A model generated the notes under the pieces. It ran no database searches. It had not been told where the DNA came from and saw nothing but the letters and a program-made list of their open reading frames with translations. From Nitratireductor sp. (lineage in GTDB: Bacteria; Pseudomonadota; Alphaproteobacteria; Rhizobiales; Rhizobiaceae), in the NCBI GenBank assembly GCA_020637805.1, contig JACKJU010000005.1:230807-294806 (forward strand): a stretch of DNA of 64,000 bases, given 5' to 3'. Shown here one piece after another: positions 35,220 to 43,440 of this stretch. The position numbers and the translations under genes were made by a program. Numbering within the stretch: position 1 is the first letter of the stretch; each line of letters begins with the position of its first letter.

Positions 35220-36335
35220 ATGACCGATATCGGCATAGGAATCGTGGGTGGCGGTTACATGGGCAAGGCCCATGCCGTGGCCATGGCAGCAGTCGGCGCA
35301 GTCTTCGAGACGAGGTTGCGCCCGCAACTTGAGATGGTCTGCGCAACTTCCGCCGAGTCGGCTGAACGATACAGATCGGCATACGGCTTTCGCCGCGCCA
35401 CGAGCGATTGGCGAGAGCTGGTTTCGGATCCGGCGGTCGGGGCCGTGATCATCGCATCGCCGCAGGATACCCACCGCGATATCGCGCTGGCGGCCATTGC
35501 GATCGGCAAACCGGTGCTTTGTGAGAAGCCCATGGGTGTCTCGCTTGAAGAGGCCCTGGAGATGACGGAAGCGGCAGAAGCCGCAGGCGTCGTGAACATG
35601 GTCGGCTACAACTATATCCGCACGCCCGCCACGCAGTTTGCCCGCAAGCTCATCGCGGACGGAGAGATCGGCGACATCGTTTGGTACCGGGGCGAGCATA
35701 CCGAGGATTTCCTCGCTGACCCGGAAAAACCGTCCAACTGGCGCACCCGCGACTGGGCCAGCGGAAACATGGGCGATCTGGCACCCCATCCGGTGAATGC
35801 CGCGCTTGCGCTTGCCGGTTCCATCGAGGCCGTCAACGGTTTCTGGCAGACGGTCATAAAGGAGCGTCCTGGCCGGGATGGACCGGAAGCGGTGACCAAT
35901 GACGATCAAAGCCAGATGATGATCCGGTTTGCCAACGGCGCAATGGGGCACATCTTCTCGAGCCGCATTAGTCATGGCCGGAAGATGGGCTATGCCTATG
36001 AGATCACCGGCACCAAGGGGGCAATCCGCTTCGACCAGGAAGACCAGAACTCGATCTGGCTCTATCGAGCGAGGGGACCGGAAGCCGAACGCGGGTTCGT
36101 GAAGATACTGGCTGGTCCCGCACACCCTGATTTTCTGCCATTTTGCCAGGGTGCCGGGCATGGCACGGGCTATCAGGACCAGATCATCATTGAGGCCAAG
36201 GACTTCCTGAGTGCGATCGAGAGCGGGAAGGCGGTCTGGCCCAAATTCAGGGATGGCCTCGAAGTGCTCAAGGTAACCGCTGCCTGCACGAAGAGCCATG
36301 AAACGGGTAGCTGGCAGGCAGTCTCAGACAATTGA
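35220..36335 (+). CDS. Gfo/Idh/MocA-family dehydrogenase 1
   Basis: A 371-residue NAD(P)-dependent oxidoreductase from the ATG at 35220, preceded by GGGGAGAGGA. The Rossmann motif GIVGGGYMGKAHA, CEKPMGVSLEEA and the C-terminal fold (GNMGDLAPHPVNAALALAG) are clear. It should oxidise or reduce a cyclitol- or sugar-type substrate. It is the first gene of a two-gene operon, 29 bases before a second family member. An upstream in-frame ATG at 35181 lies inside the operator and is rejected. Substrate unknown. Confidence 0.88.
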   Translation: MTDIGIGIVGGGYMGKAHAVAMAAVGAVFETRLRPQLEMVCATSAESAERYRSAYGFRRATSDWRELVSDPAVGAVIIASPQDTHRDIALAAIAIGKPVLCEKPMGVSLEEALEMTEAAEAAGVVNMVGYNYIRTPATQFARKLIADGEIGDIVWYRGEHTEDFLADPEKPSNWRTRDWASGNMGDLAPHPVNAALALAGSIEAVNGFWQTVIKERPGRDGPEAVTNDDQSQMMIRFANGAMGHIFSSRISHGRKMGYAYEITGTKGAIRFDQEDQNSIWLYRARGPEAERGFVKILAGPAHPDFLPFCQGAGHGTGYQDQIIIEAKDFLSAIESGKAVWPKFRDGLEVLKVTAACTKSHETGSWQAVSDN

Positions 36336-36364
36336 ATTTCCAGAACAGGGATCAGGGAAAACTC

Positions 36365-37522
36365 ATGCAGAAACTCAAGTGGGGTATGATCGGCGGTGGC
36401 GAAGGCAGCCAGATCGGACCCGCACACCGGCTGGGCGCCGGTCTTGACGGTTTGTTCGAATTTGCAGCCGGTGCGCTGGACCACAGGCCCGAAGCGGGCA
36501 GGGAGTATGGGCAACGCCTTGGCCTCGACGCCAGCCGTTCCTATGGTGATTGGCGCGAGATGCTGGCAGGCGAGGCCGCGCGCGATGATCGCGTCGACCT
36601 GGTTACCGTTGCAACGCCCAACAACACTCATTTCGAAATCACAAAGGCATTCCTGGAAGCTGGCTTTCACGTGCTCTGCGAAAAGCCGATGACGATCACG
36701 GTGGAAGAGGCCGAGGAAATCGTACGCCTTTCCAGGAGTACGGGACGGATCTGCGCGGTGAACTACGGGTATACCGGCTATTCTCTCGTCCGTCATATGC
36801 GTGCGATGGTTGCCCGCGGCGATCTCGGCCGCATTCGGCTGGTCAAGGCCGAATTCGCACACGGCCATCACGCTGACGCGGCAGATGCCGACAACCCGCG
36901 TGTCCGCTGGCGCTATGATCCGAAACAGGCTGGCGTTTCCGCGCAGTTCGCGGATTGCGGAATTCATGCACTTCACATGGCAAGTTTCGTCACCGGCCAG
37001 GAGGTCGAGAAGCTTTCCGCCGACTGTGTATCCTGCATCGAGAGCCGGGAACTCGAAGACGACGCGATGGTGAATTTCCGCATGGATGGCGGAACGGTCG
37101 GGCGGCTTTGGACATCCTCCGTTGCAATCGGCAGGCAGCACGGTCTTACACTTCAGGTATTCGGTGAAAAGGGGGGGCTTCGCTGGGCGCAGGAGCAGCC
37201 CAACCAGTTGTACTGGATGGCGTTGGGTGGACGGTTGCAGACGATTGAGCGCGGCGAGGCCGGTCTGTCGCCTGAGGCCGATCGCACTACACGGGTCACG
37301 ATAGGTCACGCCGAGGGCATGCCGCTCGCATTCGCCAATATCTACAAGGACCTGGCAGAGGTAATCGGTGCCGCAAAGGCGGGGCGTCAGCCGGACCCGG
37401 CTGCCGATCTGTACCCCAGAGCCGAAGACGGACTGAGGTCCATCGCGGCGATCTACGCGGTGGCTGAATCGGGCGGGAAAAATGGAGAATGGCTCGACGC
37501 CAGGCCTCCCATGTTCCGTTGA
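36365..37522 (+). CDS. Gfo/Idh/MocA-family dehydrogenase 2
   Basis: A 385-residue NAD(P)-dependent oxidoreductase starting MQKLKWGMIGGGEGSQIGPA at 36365. It has the Rossmann glycines, CEKPMTITVEEAEEIV and FADCGIHALHMASFVTG in the catalytic region. The long form with GGGEGSQIGPAHR is typical of an inositol-dehydrogenase-like subgroup in rhizobial cyclitol clusters. Together with the preceding gene it could carry out two successive or opposed oxidoreductions, as in inositol isomer interconversion. The assignment is inference. Confidence 0.88.
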   Translation: MQKLKWGMIGGGEGSQIGPAHRLGAGLDGLFEFAAGALDHRPEAGREYGQRLGLDASRSYGDWREMLAGEAARDDRVDLVTVATPNNTHFEITKAFLEAGFHVLCEKPMTITVEEAEEIVRLSRSTGRICAVNYGYTGYSLVRHMRAMVARGDLGRIRLVKAEFAHGHHADAADADNPRVRWRYDPKQAGVSAQFADCGIHALHMASFVTGQEVEKLSADCVSCIESRELEDDAMVNFRMDGGTVGRLWTSSVAIGRQHGLTLQVFGEKGGLRWAQEQPNQLYWMALGGRLQTIERGEAGLSPEADRTTRVTIGHAEGMPLAFANIYKDLAEVIGAAKAGRQPDPAADLYPRAEDGLRSIAAIYAVAESGGKNGEWLDARPPMFR

Positions 37523-37547
37523 CGCGAGAACTCAACCAGGAGGTATG

Positions 37548-38549
37548 TCAGACCGGTTTGCGCAACGTGTCGCGCTCGACCACATGGGCATCAAGGCAAA
37601 TTGCCCTTGCCGGATCTTCCGGGTTCTCCATTAACGTGGCGAGCCGCGAAATGACCGCATCGACGATCGCGCCAACCGGCTGGTGGATCGTGGTAAGGCG
37701 GATGTTCTGCCAGTGCGCCATTTCCATGTCGTTTACACCGAGAATTCCCACATCGCCCGGCGTTTCGAACCCGTTTTCCTTCAATGCACTCATGGCTCCG
37801 ATGGATATCACGTCGTCGCCACAGAAGTAGGCCTCGCAGGGGGAGCCCTGCCTGAGCAAATCCGTCATTGCCGTGAAACCGGCATCGAAGGAGTAGTTGC
37901 CCGAAAAATGCGTCGCGGCGACCATGCCGCCGAGCGTGGAGGCGGTTTCGATAAATCCCCTGTTCCGGTCGATCGTCGACGTCGCAGTCTCGGGGCCGCC
38001 CAGGAACGTAACCCGCCGGTATCCCCGAGCATGCAGTTCGCGCGCCGCGAGCCTGCCGACTTCCACGTTGTCGACGCCGACCGTGTTGACGTCCGGCCTT
38101 CGCAAATGGCGGGCAAATGCGTGAACAACCGGCAGGCCTGCCTCGGCGAAGGCGGTTGAGAAGTCCGGCGGCAGGGTCGAAGAGGCGACAACCACACCAT
38201 CGACGGAGTATTGCCGCAGGATACGGGCCCAGTCTCCCGATTGTGTCTCATCGGAGAGATTGACAAGCAGGGGCCGCAGGCCGCGCCCCTGCAGGGCACG
38301 GGTAAAGCGGTCGAAGATTTCCAGGAAATAGGGGTTCTTGAAGTTGTTCGACACCAGGCCGATCAGCTTTGTCCGGCCGGTGCTGAGACCTGACGCCAGA
38401 ATGCTGGGCGTGTAGCCGAGTTCCTTTGCCGCCTGCATCACCAGTTCGCGCGTCGCGGCAGATACCGACGCGCCGGGCGTGAATGTTCGGGACACAGCCG
38501 AGCGGGATACGCCGGCCTTTTCGGCTACATGCTTGAGCGTAACTTTCAT
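37548..38549 (-). CDS. LacI-family transcriptional regulator
   Basis: A 333-residue regulator with helix-turn-helix VTLKHVAEKAGVSRSAVSRT at the N-terminus, a hinge (LGYTPSILASGLSTGRTKLI) and a sugar-binding effector domain (GLVSNNFKNPYFLEIFDRF, YRRVTFLGGPETA, VGILGVNDMEMA). It converges on the second dehydrogenase gene and ends 25 bases after it. It is the best candidate to bind the perfect palindrome at 35181-35196 and repress both divergent units there. Confidence 0.92.
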   Translation of the reverse strand: MKVTLKHVAEKAGVSRSAVSRTFTPGASVSAATRELVMQAAKELGYTPSILASGLSTGRTKLIGLVSNNFKNPYFLEIFDRFTRALQGRGLRPLLVNLSDETQSGDWARILRQYSVDGVVVASSTLPPDFSTAFAEAGLPVVHAFARHLRRPDVNTVGVDNVEVGRLAARELHARGYRRVTFLGGPETATSTIDRNRGFIETASTLGGMVAATHFSGNYSFDAGFTAMTDLLRQGSPCEAYFCGDDVISIGAMSALKENGFETPGDVGILGVNDMEMAHWQNIRLTTIHQPVGAIVDAVISRLATLMENPEDPARAICLDAHVVERDTLRKPV

Positions 38550-38669
38550 CGCATTGTTATAGTGGATCGATTGGAGTTCCGCGAGTTCCGTATTGTTGCT
38601 TTCAAGAGCTGGTGCGCCGGCTGTTTAGCTGGCAGGAATTGACCGTGTTCGCTGACATCGAAATGGCGT

Positions 38670-39167
38670 TCAGAATGGCAGATTGCCGTTCTCCTTGACT
38701 TCCTTCATCACGAAGAAGGTGCGTGTCTGGCGAACGCCCGGCAGCGCGATCAGCTTTTGACCGTGAAGCTTGTTGAAATCGTTCATGTCACGAACCCTGA
38801 TCTTCAGGAGATAGTCGAAATCGCCTGCAACCAGGTGACAGTCGAGAACCTCCTTCATCGCCAGTACGGCCTCCTCGAAGGCTGCGAAACTCTCGGGCGT
38901 GGAGCGATCGAGCACGACCCCGACCATTGCAAGCGCGCCAAGGCCAACCGCTGAAGGCGCTATCGCCGCGCGTACGCCGGTGACATGTCCCAGCTCGAAG
39001 AGCCGCTGCGTGCGCCGGTGACAGGTCGCCGGGCTTACTCCCACGCGGTTTGCGAGTTCGGCATTTGTTAGGCGGCCATCGCTCTGCAGCGCGCGCAATA
39101 TCCTGATATCGATACGGTCCGGCTCGGCGGCGGAAGAATCTTCCATATTTTCTCTATTTTTGGTCAT
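38670..39167 (-). CDS. acdR: Lrp/AsnC-family regulator, divergent from acdS
   Basis: A 165-residue regulator with an N-terminal helix-turn-helix (IDIRILRALQSDGRLTNAEL, VGVSPATCHRRTQRL) and a C-terminal RAM effector domain (DCHLVAGDFDYLLKIRVRD). Divergent Lrp genes next to ACC deaminase (called acdR or lrpL) activate acdS in several proteobacteria. A start at the second ATG (39146, MEDSSAAEPDRID) is equally possible. The C-terminus is complete. Confidence 0.85.
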   Translation of the reverse strand: MTKNRENMEDSSAAEPDRIDIRILRALQSDGRLTNAELANRVGVSPATCHRRTQRLFELGHVTGVRAAIAPSAVGLGALAMVGVVLDRSTPESFAAFEEAVLAMKEVLDCHLVAGDFDYLLKIRVRDMNDFNKLHGQKLIALPGVRQTRTFFVMKEVKENGNLPF

Positions 39168-39169
39168 CG

Positions 39170-39244
39170 AAGTTTGAAGAACGTAAGGCGGATTAAATAA
39201 TCACGAATTTAACGGCGCAAGTTTGAAAGCACATTACGGCGCAA
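39170..39244 (+). promoter_or_regulatory. Repeated motifs in the lrp-acdS interval
   Basis: Two repeats occur in the 119-base divergent gap: ACGGCGCAA at 39212-39220 and 39236-39244, and AAGTTTGAA at 39170-39178 and 39219-39227. Lrp-type proteins often bind several phased degenerate sites, so these are candidates for activation of acdS. Confidence 0.4.
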
Positions 39245-39286
39245 TTTGGCTAACTTCCGTTGACCCCTCACAATGGAGATCAGCCA

Positions 39287-40306
39287 ATGTCACTTCTGGA
39301 AAAATTCGAACGCTACCCGCTTACCTTTGGCCCGACGCCGATCGAGCATCTGCCGAGACTGACCGAGTCCCTCGGTGGCAAGGTCCAGATCTATGCCAAG
39401 CGCGATGACTGCAATTCCGGGCTGGCCATGGGCGGCAACAAGCTGCGCAAGCTCGAATACATCGTTCCCGATGCCATCGCGTCGGGCGCTGACACGCTCG
39501 TCTCCATTGGTGGCGTGCAGTCAAACCACACCCGAATGGTTGCGGCGACGGCTGCCAAGATCGGGATGAAATGCGTGGTCATCCAGGAAAAGTGGGTGCC
39601 CCATTATGACGCCGTCTATGATCGCGTCGGCAACATCTTGATGACCCGCCTGATGGGCGCGGATTCGCGGCTGGTCGATGACGGCTTCGACATCGGTATT
39701 CGCAAGAGCTGGGAAGACGCGATCCAGTCGGTCAAGGATGCTGGCGGCAAGCCCTATCCGATTCCGGCAGGCGCGTCGGTGCACAAGTATGGAGCGCTTG
39801 GCTATGTCGGTTTTGCCGAAGAGGTGGCCCGGCAGGAGGAAGAACTGGGCTTCAAATTCGACTACATCGTCGTCTGCGTGGTGACCGGTTCGACCCAGGC
39901 GGGCATGATCGTGGGTTTTGCAGCACAAGGCCGGGCAGAGACGGTAATCGGCATCGATGCCTCCGGTACGCCGGACCAAACCCGTGCCCAGGTAAGAGAG
40001 ATCGTTGACAATGCCGCTGACCTGGTTGGACTTGGCCGGGCGGTTCGCGATGACGAGATCGTCATCAACCCGGACTATGCCTATCCGGCATATGGCGTGC
40101 CGTCCGACGAGACCAATGACGCCATCCGGCTAGCTGCACGCACCGAGGCCATGATGACCGACCCGGTCTATGAGGGCAAATCCATGCAGGGCCTGATCGA
40201 CCTGACCCGCAAGGGATTTTTCCCAGAAGGATCGAAGGTTCTGTATGCCCATCTGGGCGGCGCGCCTGCACTGAACGGCTACAGCTACTATTACCGGGAG
40301 GGCTGA
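39287..40306 (+). CDS. acdS: 1-aminocyclopropane-1-carboxylate (ACC) deaminase
   Basis: A 339-residue PLP enzyme that splits ACC, the ethylene precursor of plants, to ammonia and 2-oxobutyrate. The PLP lysine K52 lies in AMGGNKLRKLEY and the nucleophilic S79 in IGGVQSNHTRM. The diagnostic C-terminal pieces VYEGKSMQGLIDL (tyrosine-glutamate) and YAHLGGAPALNGYS (leucine) separate it from D-cysteine desulfhydrase. The ATG at 39287 follows GGAGA. Controlled most likely by the divergent Lrp. It suggests life near plant roots or algae. Confidence 0.96.
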   Translation: MSLLEKFERYPLTFGPTPIEHLPRLTESLGGKVQIYAKRDDCNSGLAMGGNKLRKLEYIVPDAIASGADTLVSIGGVQSNHTRMVAATAAKIGMKCVVIQEKWVPHYDAVYDRVGNILMTRLMGADSRLVDDGFDIGIRKSWEDAIQSVKDAGGKPYPIPAGASVHKYGALGYVGFAEEVARQEEELGFKFDYIVVCVVTGSTQAGMIVGFAAQGRAETVIGIDASGTPDQTRAQVREIVDNAADLVGLGRAVRDDEIVINPDYAYPAYGVPSDETNDAIRLAARTEAMMTDPVYEGKSMQGLIDLTRKGFFPEGSKVLYAHLGGAPALNGYSYYYREG

Positions 40307-40778
40307 ATCGACGGGGCAGGTGCTGCCTCCCTCGATACTGCCGGGGGAGGCGCTCCGTGCGCTCCAAATCCCTGCTGATGGTGGCAGGGCGGACCATATT
40401 TATCTCGGTGCTGAGTATTTTTTCGGCCTCTGGAACCGGTCTTGTGCGTGACGGTGCTGTTGGCCTGCTTGCTGCGGTATAGACGCGAAATCGACGAAAC
40501 CGTAACTAGCCAGCTCTCTTAGTACTTGCGGTCAACTTGCCCTCTGTGCGGCCCGGAACCAGAATTCGCATGAATGAAGAACGCCGAATTTTCGCCGTCG
40601 CGCCCATAATCGACGGGAAGGAGTAAGGCGCTAAAAATCAATTATAACATATATATACATCGACATTCATAAGTTCAGTCATACGAAATTGGGCTCATCC
40701 GCCCTCGTTTTCATGGGACGCGCTGAATAGGGGGCTAGGTCGAAATCTGAACATTCGCGCAAAAGTTGCTCTCATTGC
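40307..40778. other. Gene-free stretch after acdS
   Basis: No convincing gene is seen in 472 bases. A possible acdS terminator stem GCCTCCC/GGGAGGC (40325-40331 with 40345-40351) opens the region. The part near 40630-40680 is unusually AT-rich for this window (ataacatatatatacat). It runs into the PoxB-like remnant and may be a scar of gene loss. Confidence 0.5.
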
Positions 40779-40988
40779 GTGGCAACAGACACAGCGACAA
40801 TGACGCAATGGCTCTCTGCCGAAGGCCCGGCGCTTCTTGATGTGCGCGTGAACCGGATGGAACTGGTCATGCCTCCCAAGATAAAGGCCGGTCAGGTCGC
40901 CTCGACAACGCTGTTCGGGATCAAGGCCGTGCTCGATGGCCGTGTGCGCGAAGTCGTTTCGCTTCTGCGCGACAATTTCCTGCGATAG
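40779..40988 (+). pseudogene. C-terminal remnant of a PoxB-like thiamine-diphosphate enzyme
   Basis: The 69-codon frame reads ALLDVRVNRMELVMPPKIKA, then FGIKAVLDGRVREVVSLLRD. This matches the extreme C-terminus of pyruvate:quinone oxidoreductase (PoxB)/acetolactate-synthase-like proteins, normally about 570-600 residues. The catalytic and cofactor domains are absent: upstream in the same frame there are only unrelated residues and then a stop at 40728. It is best read as a decayed gene, not a functional small protein. Confidence 0.72.
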
Positions 40989-41074
40989 AGTTCTGACGTA
41001 GACCGTTTTACCGGCAAGCGGCGCCACGAAGGCGCCGCCTGAACAACAGCGTGCTGCAGGCACAAGGAATACAC

Positions 41075-41215
41075 ATGGAGCTGTTCCATCTTGGCAATCA
41101 TGCGAACCCGCAGGAAGATACCAGGCGGCGCTACGCCATGCGTGAAATGGCCAGGTATCGCCGCGAGACCGGGTTTGTGCGTTTAGGCGACAATGACAAC
41201 ATTGCCAGAGGCTGA
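41075..41215 (+). CDS. Small hypothetical protein upstream of the EEP gene
   Basis: An ATG at 41075 opens a 46-residue frame (MELFHLGNHANPQEDTRRRY, ending DNDNIARG) that stops 2 bases before the next gene's GTG. The residues are polar and basic with no membrane segment. Tight spacing suggests a translated leader or small partner of the endonuclease/phosphatase and cardiolipin synthase genes. No family recognised. It could be chance; the preceding AAGGAA is a reasonable but distant Shine-Dalgarno. Confidence 0.42.
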   Translation: MELFHLGNHANPQEDTRRRYAMREMARYRRETGFVRLGDNDNIARG

Positions 41216-41217
41216 TT

Positions 41218-41898
41218 GTGCGGATCGCGAGCTACAATATCCGCAAGGCCGTGGGGCTCGACTGGCGACGTGATCCGGATCGGATTGTTGATGTCCTGGG
41301 CGAGATCGATGCGGATATCGTGGTTTTGCAGGAAGCTGACCGGCGGATGGGCGCGCGTGCAGGTGTGTTGCCCCTAGATCGCCTGGAAACCGAACTTGAC
41401 TACGTCATGACGGACGTTTCACTTCGCCCGCTCAGTCATGGCTGGCATGGAAATGCGATACTCGTTCGATCAAGTTTCACTGATCTCGTTGCCGGACGGA
41501 TAGAGTTGCCAACGATTGAGCCGCGAGGGGCGGTTTCAGTTAAGCTGAGGCAACCGGATCTTGAAGTGATAGGCGTTCACCTTGGCCTGACGCCCGGCAT
41601 GCGTCGCAGACAGATGTCAACGCTGCAAGAGATGCTGGGAGAGAGCGATCGTCCCGTGTTGCTGGCGGGGGATTTCAATGAATGGAATTCCAGCCGTTTA
41701 CCGTTCGGTGAGTCTGCAACCGTCGTTTCTCCGGGACTTACCTTCCATGCAAGCCGGCCGACGGCAGCGTTAGACAGGTTTGTTCTCGGGCGAGGGTTGC
41801 GGGCAGTATCGGCGCATGTTCATCATTCCTCTCTTGCGAAAATTGCATCGGATCATCTGCCCATCGTGGTCGAGATTGCATTCACGGAGGCCACATGA
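41218..41898 (+). CDS. Endonuclease/exonuclease/phosphatase (EEP) family protein
   Basis: A 226-residue metal-dependent phosphoesterase starting at a GTG (MRIASYNIRKAVGLDWRRDP). Active-site pieces are in order: N in SYNIRK, E in VVLQEADRRMG, H in VIGVHLGLTPG, DFNEW in LLAGDFNEWNS and SDHLP near the C-terminus. It overlaps the next gene by 4 bases. EEP genes coupled to phospholipase-D-type genes often act on phospholipids or nucleic acids; which applies here is unclear. Confidence 0.87.
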   Translation: MRIASYNIRKAVGLDWRRDPDRIVDVLGEIDADIVVLQEADRRMGARAGVLPLDRLETELDYVMTDVSLRPLSHGWHGNAILVRSSFTDLVAGRIELPTIEPRGAVSVKLRQPDLEVIGVHLGLTPGMRRRQMSTLQEMLGESDRPVLLAGDFNEWNSSRLPFGESATVVSPGLTFHASRPTAALDRFVLGRGLRAVSAHVHHSSLAKIASDHLPIVVEIAFTEAT

Positions 41899-43331
41899 CG
41901 GCGGCGTTCCTGCTTACTCTTCACCTGCTGATCATCATCGGATTTACACTCCGCATATTGCTCAGGGATGATCTTTCTCCGCAGGCGCGACTGGCGTGGT
42001 TCGTTGTCCTCACGGTTCTGCCGTACATAGGGAGCGTCATCTATTTTCTATTTGGCGAAATCGATGTTGGGAACCACGCGAACAAGCGTCACAAAGAAGT
42101 TTTCGACAAAATTCGCGCCAAGGCTTCCCATCTCATGGGAACGCCCGATGACACAGAACGACTGATTGATCCGCTTTACCGACCAGCTTTTCGATATTCG
42201 GGTTCGATCAACGGATTTCACCCGGTGGCTGGCAGCCATGCCGAATTGATGGACGATGCTGCTGCCACGAATGCGCGTCTCATCGCCGATATCGATGCTG
42301 CACAAAGTCATGTTCAAGTGCTCTATTACATTTGGCTGAATGACCATACCGGAACGGACATCGCGCACGCCTTGATCCGCGCAGCGGAACGCGGGGTTAC
42401 CTGCCGGGCAATGGCTGACGGCCTGGGATCGCGCGCCTTTATCAAGTCGCCACTTTGGCAGCAGATGAAAGATGCCGGTGTGCAGCTGGCGGTGGCCCTG
42501 CCGCTGGACAATCTGTTCCGCACCTTGCTGAAAAGCCGCGTAGATCTGCGCAATCACCGCAAGATCACGGTCATTGATAGCAAGATCACCTATTGCGGCA
42601 GCCGAAACTCCGCTGACCCGGAATTCCTGGTCAAAGCCAGATATGCGCCTTGGGTCGATATCATGCTGCGGTTTGAAGGTTCCGTTGTCGCGCAGAATGA
42701 ATTGTTGTTCATCAGTGACTGGATGCAGGCAACCGGCGAAGCTCTTGATGGCTTCTCCATTACCTCAAGCCCGATACAATATGGGTTTCCTGCGCAGGTG
42801 ATGGGGGATGGTCCGACCGAGCGCCGGGGTGCCACACCCCAGCTCTTCTCCGCCCTCATTGCATGCGCGCAGGACAGCTTGACGCTCTCAACCCCGTATT
42901 TCGTGCCGGATGCGACCGTGCTGGAGGCCTTGTGTTCTGCTGCTCATCGCGGAGTAACGGTTACGCTGATCTTTCCCAAAGTGAACGACAGCTGGATCGT
43001 TGCAGCGGCAAGCCGAAGCTACTATCACAAACTGCTGTCGGCCGGATGCGAAATACACGAGTTCAAGGGTGGGCTCCTGCATGCCAAGACACTCACAATT
43101 GACGGCAAAGTGTCTCTTATCGGATCGTCGAATCTCGATATTCGCAGCTTCGATCTGAACTATGAAAACAACATACTTCTGCAAGATCGTGGTGTGACAG
43201 GCGCCGTGCGAGATCGCCAGGAGGATTATATCGCTCAATCTGATCCCGTGAGCCTTGGTCTGGTTGCAGCATGGCCATGGCACAGGCGCATCTGGAACAA
43301 CGTGATTGCCACGATTGGGCCCGTTCTCTAA
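41895..43331 (+). CDS. Cardiolipin synthase / phospholipase D-like protein
   Basis: A 478-residue membrane enzyme. Two N-terminal helices (LLTLHLLIIIGFTLRILL and LAWFVVLTVLPYIGSVIYFL) precede two HKD motifs, NHRKITVIDSK and LHAKTLTIDGK, each followed by GSxN (GSRNSADPEF, GSSNLDIRSF). It matches bacterial cardiolipin synthase in length and order. It should join two phosphatidylglycerols in the inner membrane. Translation is coupled to the EEP gene by an ATGA overlap. Confidence 0.9.
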   Translation: MTAAFLLTLHLLIIIGFTLRILLRDDLSPQARLAWFVVLTVLPYIGSVIYFLFGEIDVGNHANKRHKEVFDKIRAKASHLMGTPDDTERLIDPLYRPAFRYSGSINGFHPVAGSHAELMDDAAATNARLIADIDAAQSHVQVLYYIWLNDHTGTDIAHALIRAAERGVTCRAMADGLGSRAFIKSPLWQQMKDAGVQLAVALPLDNLFRTLLKSRVDLRNHRKITVIDSKITYCGSRNSADPEFLVKARYAPWVDIMLRFEGSVVAQNELLFISDWMQATGEALDGFSITSSPIQYGFPAQVMGDGPTERRGATPQLFSALIACAQDSLTLSTPYFVPDATVLEALCSAAHRGVTVTLIFPKVNDSWIVAAASRSYYHKLLSAGCEIHEFKGGLLHAKTLTIDGKVSLIGSSNLDIRSFDLNYENNILLQDRGVTGAVRDRQEDYIAQSDPVSLGLVAAWPWHRRIWNNVIATIGPVL

Positions 43332-43440
43332 ATCAGGTTGATGAAATCCATGTCTGACAGCAGTTGAGCGATGTGCTCTTTGGATAGTTCCTCTGTTGTT
43401 TTGCGCGTGCAATTGGCCACGAGGCCAGGCTTTTGAAATA

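Noticed and set aside
35172..37309. Two long open frames antisense to the Gfo/Idh/MocA genes
   Set aside because: No family resemblance; they mirror conserved dehydrogenase genes and begin inside them.
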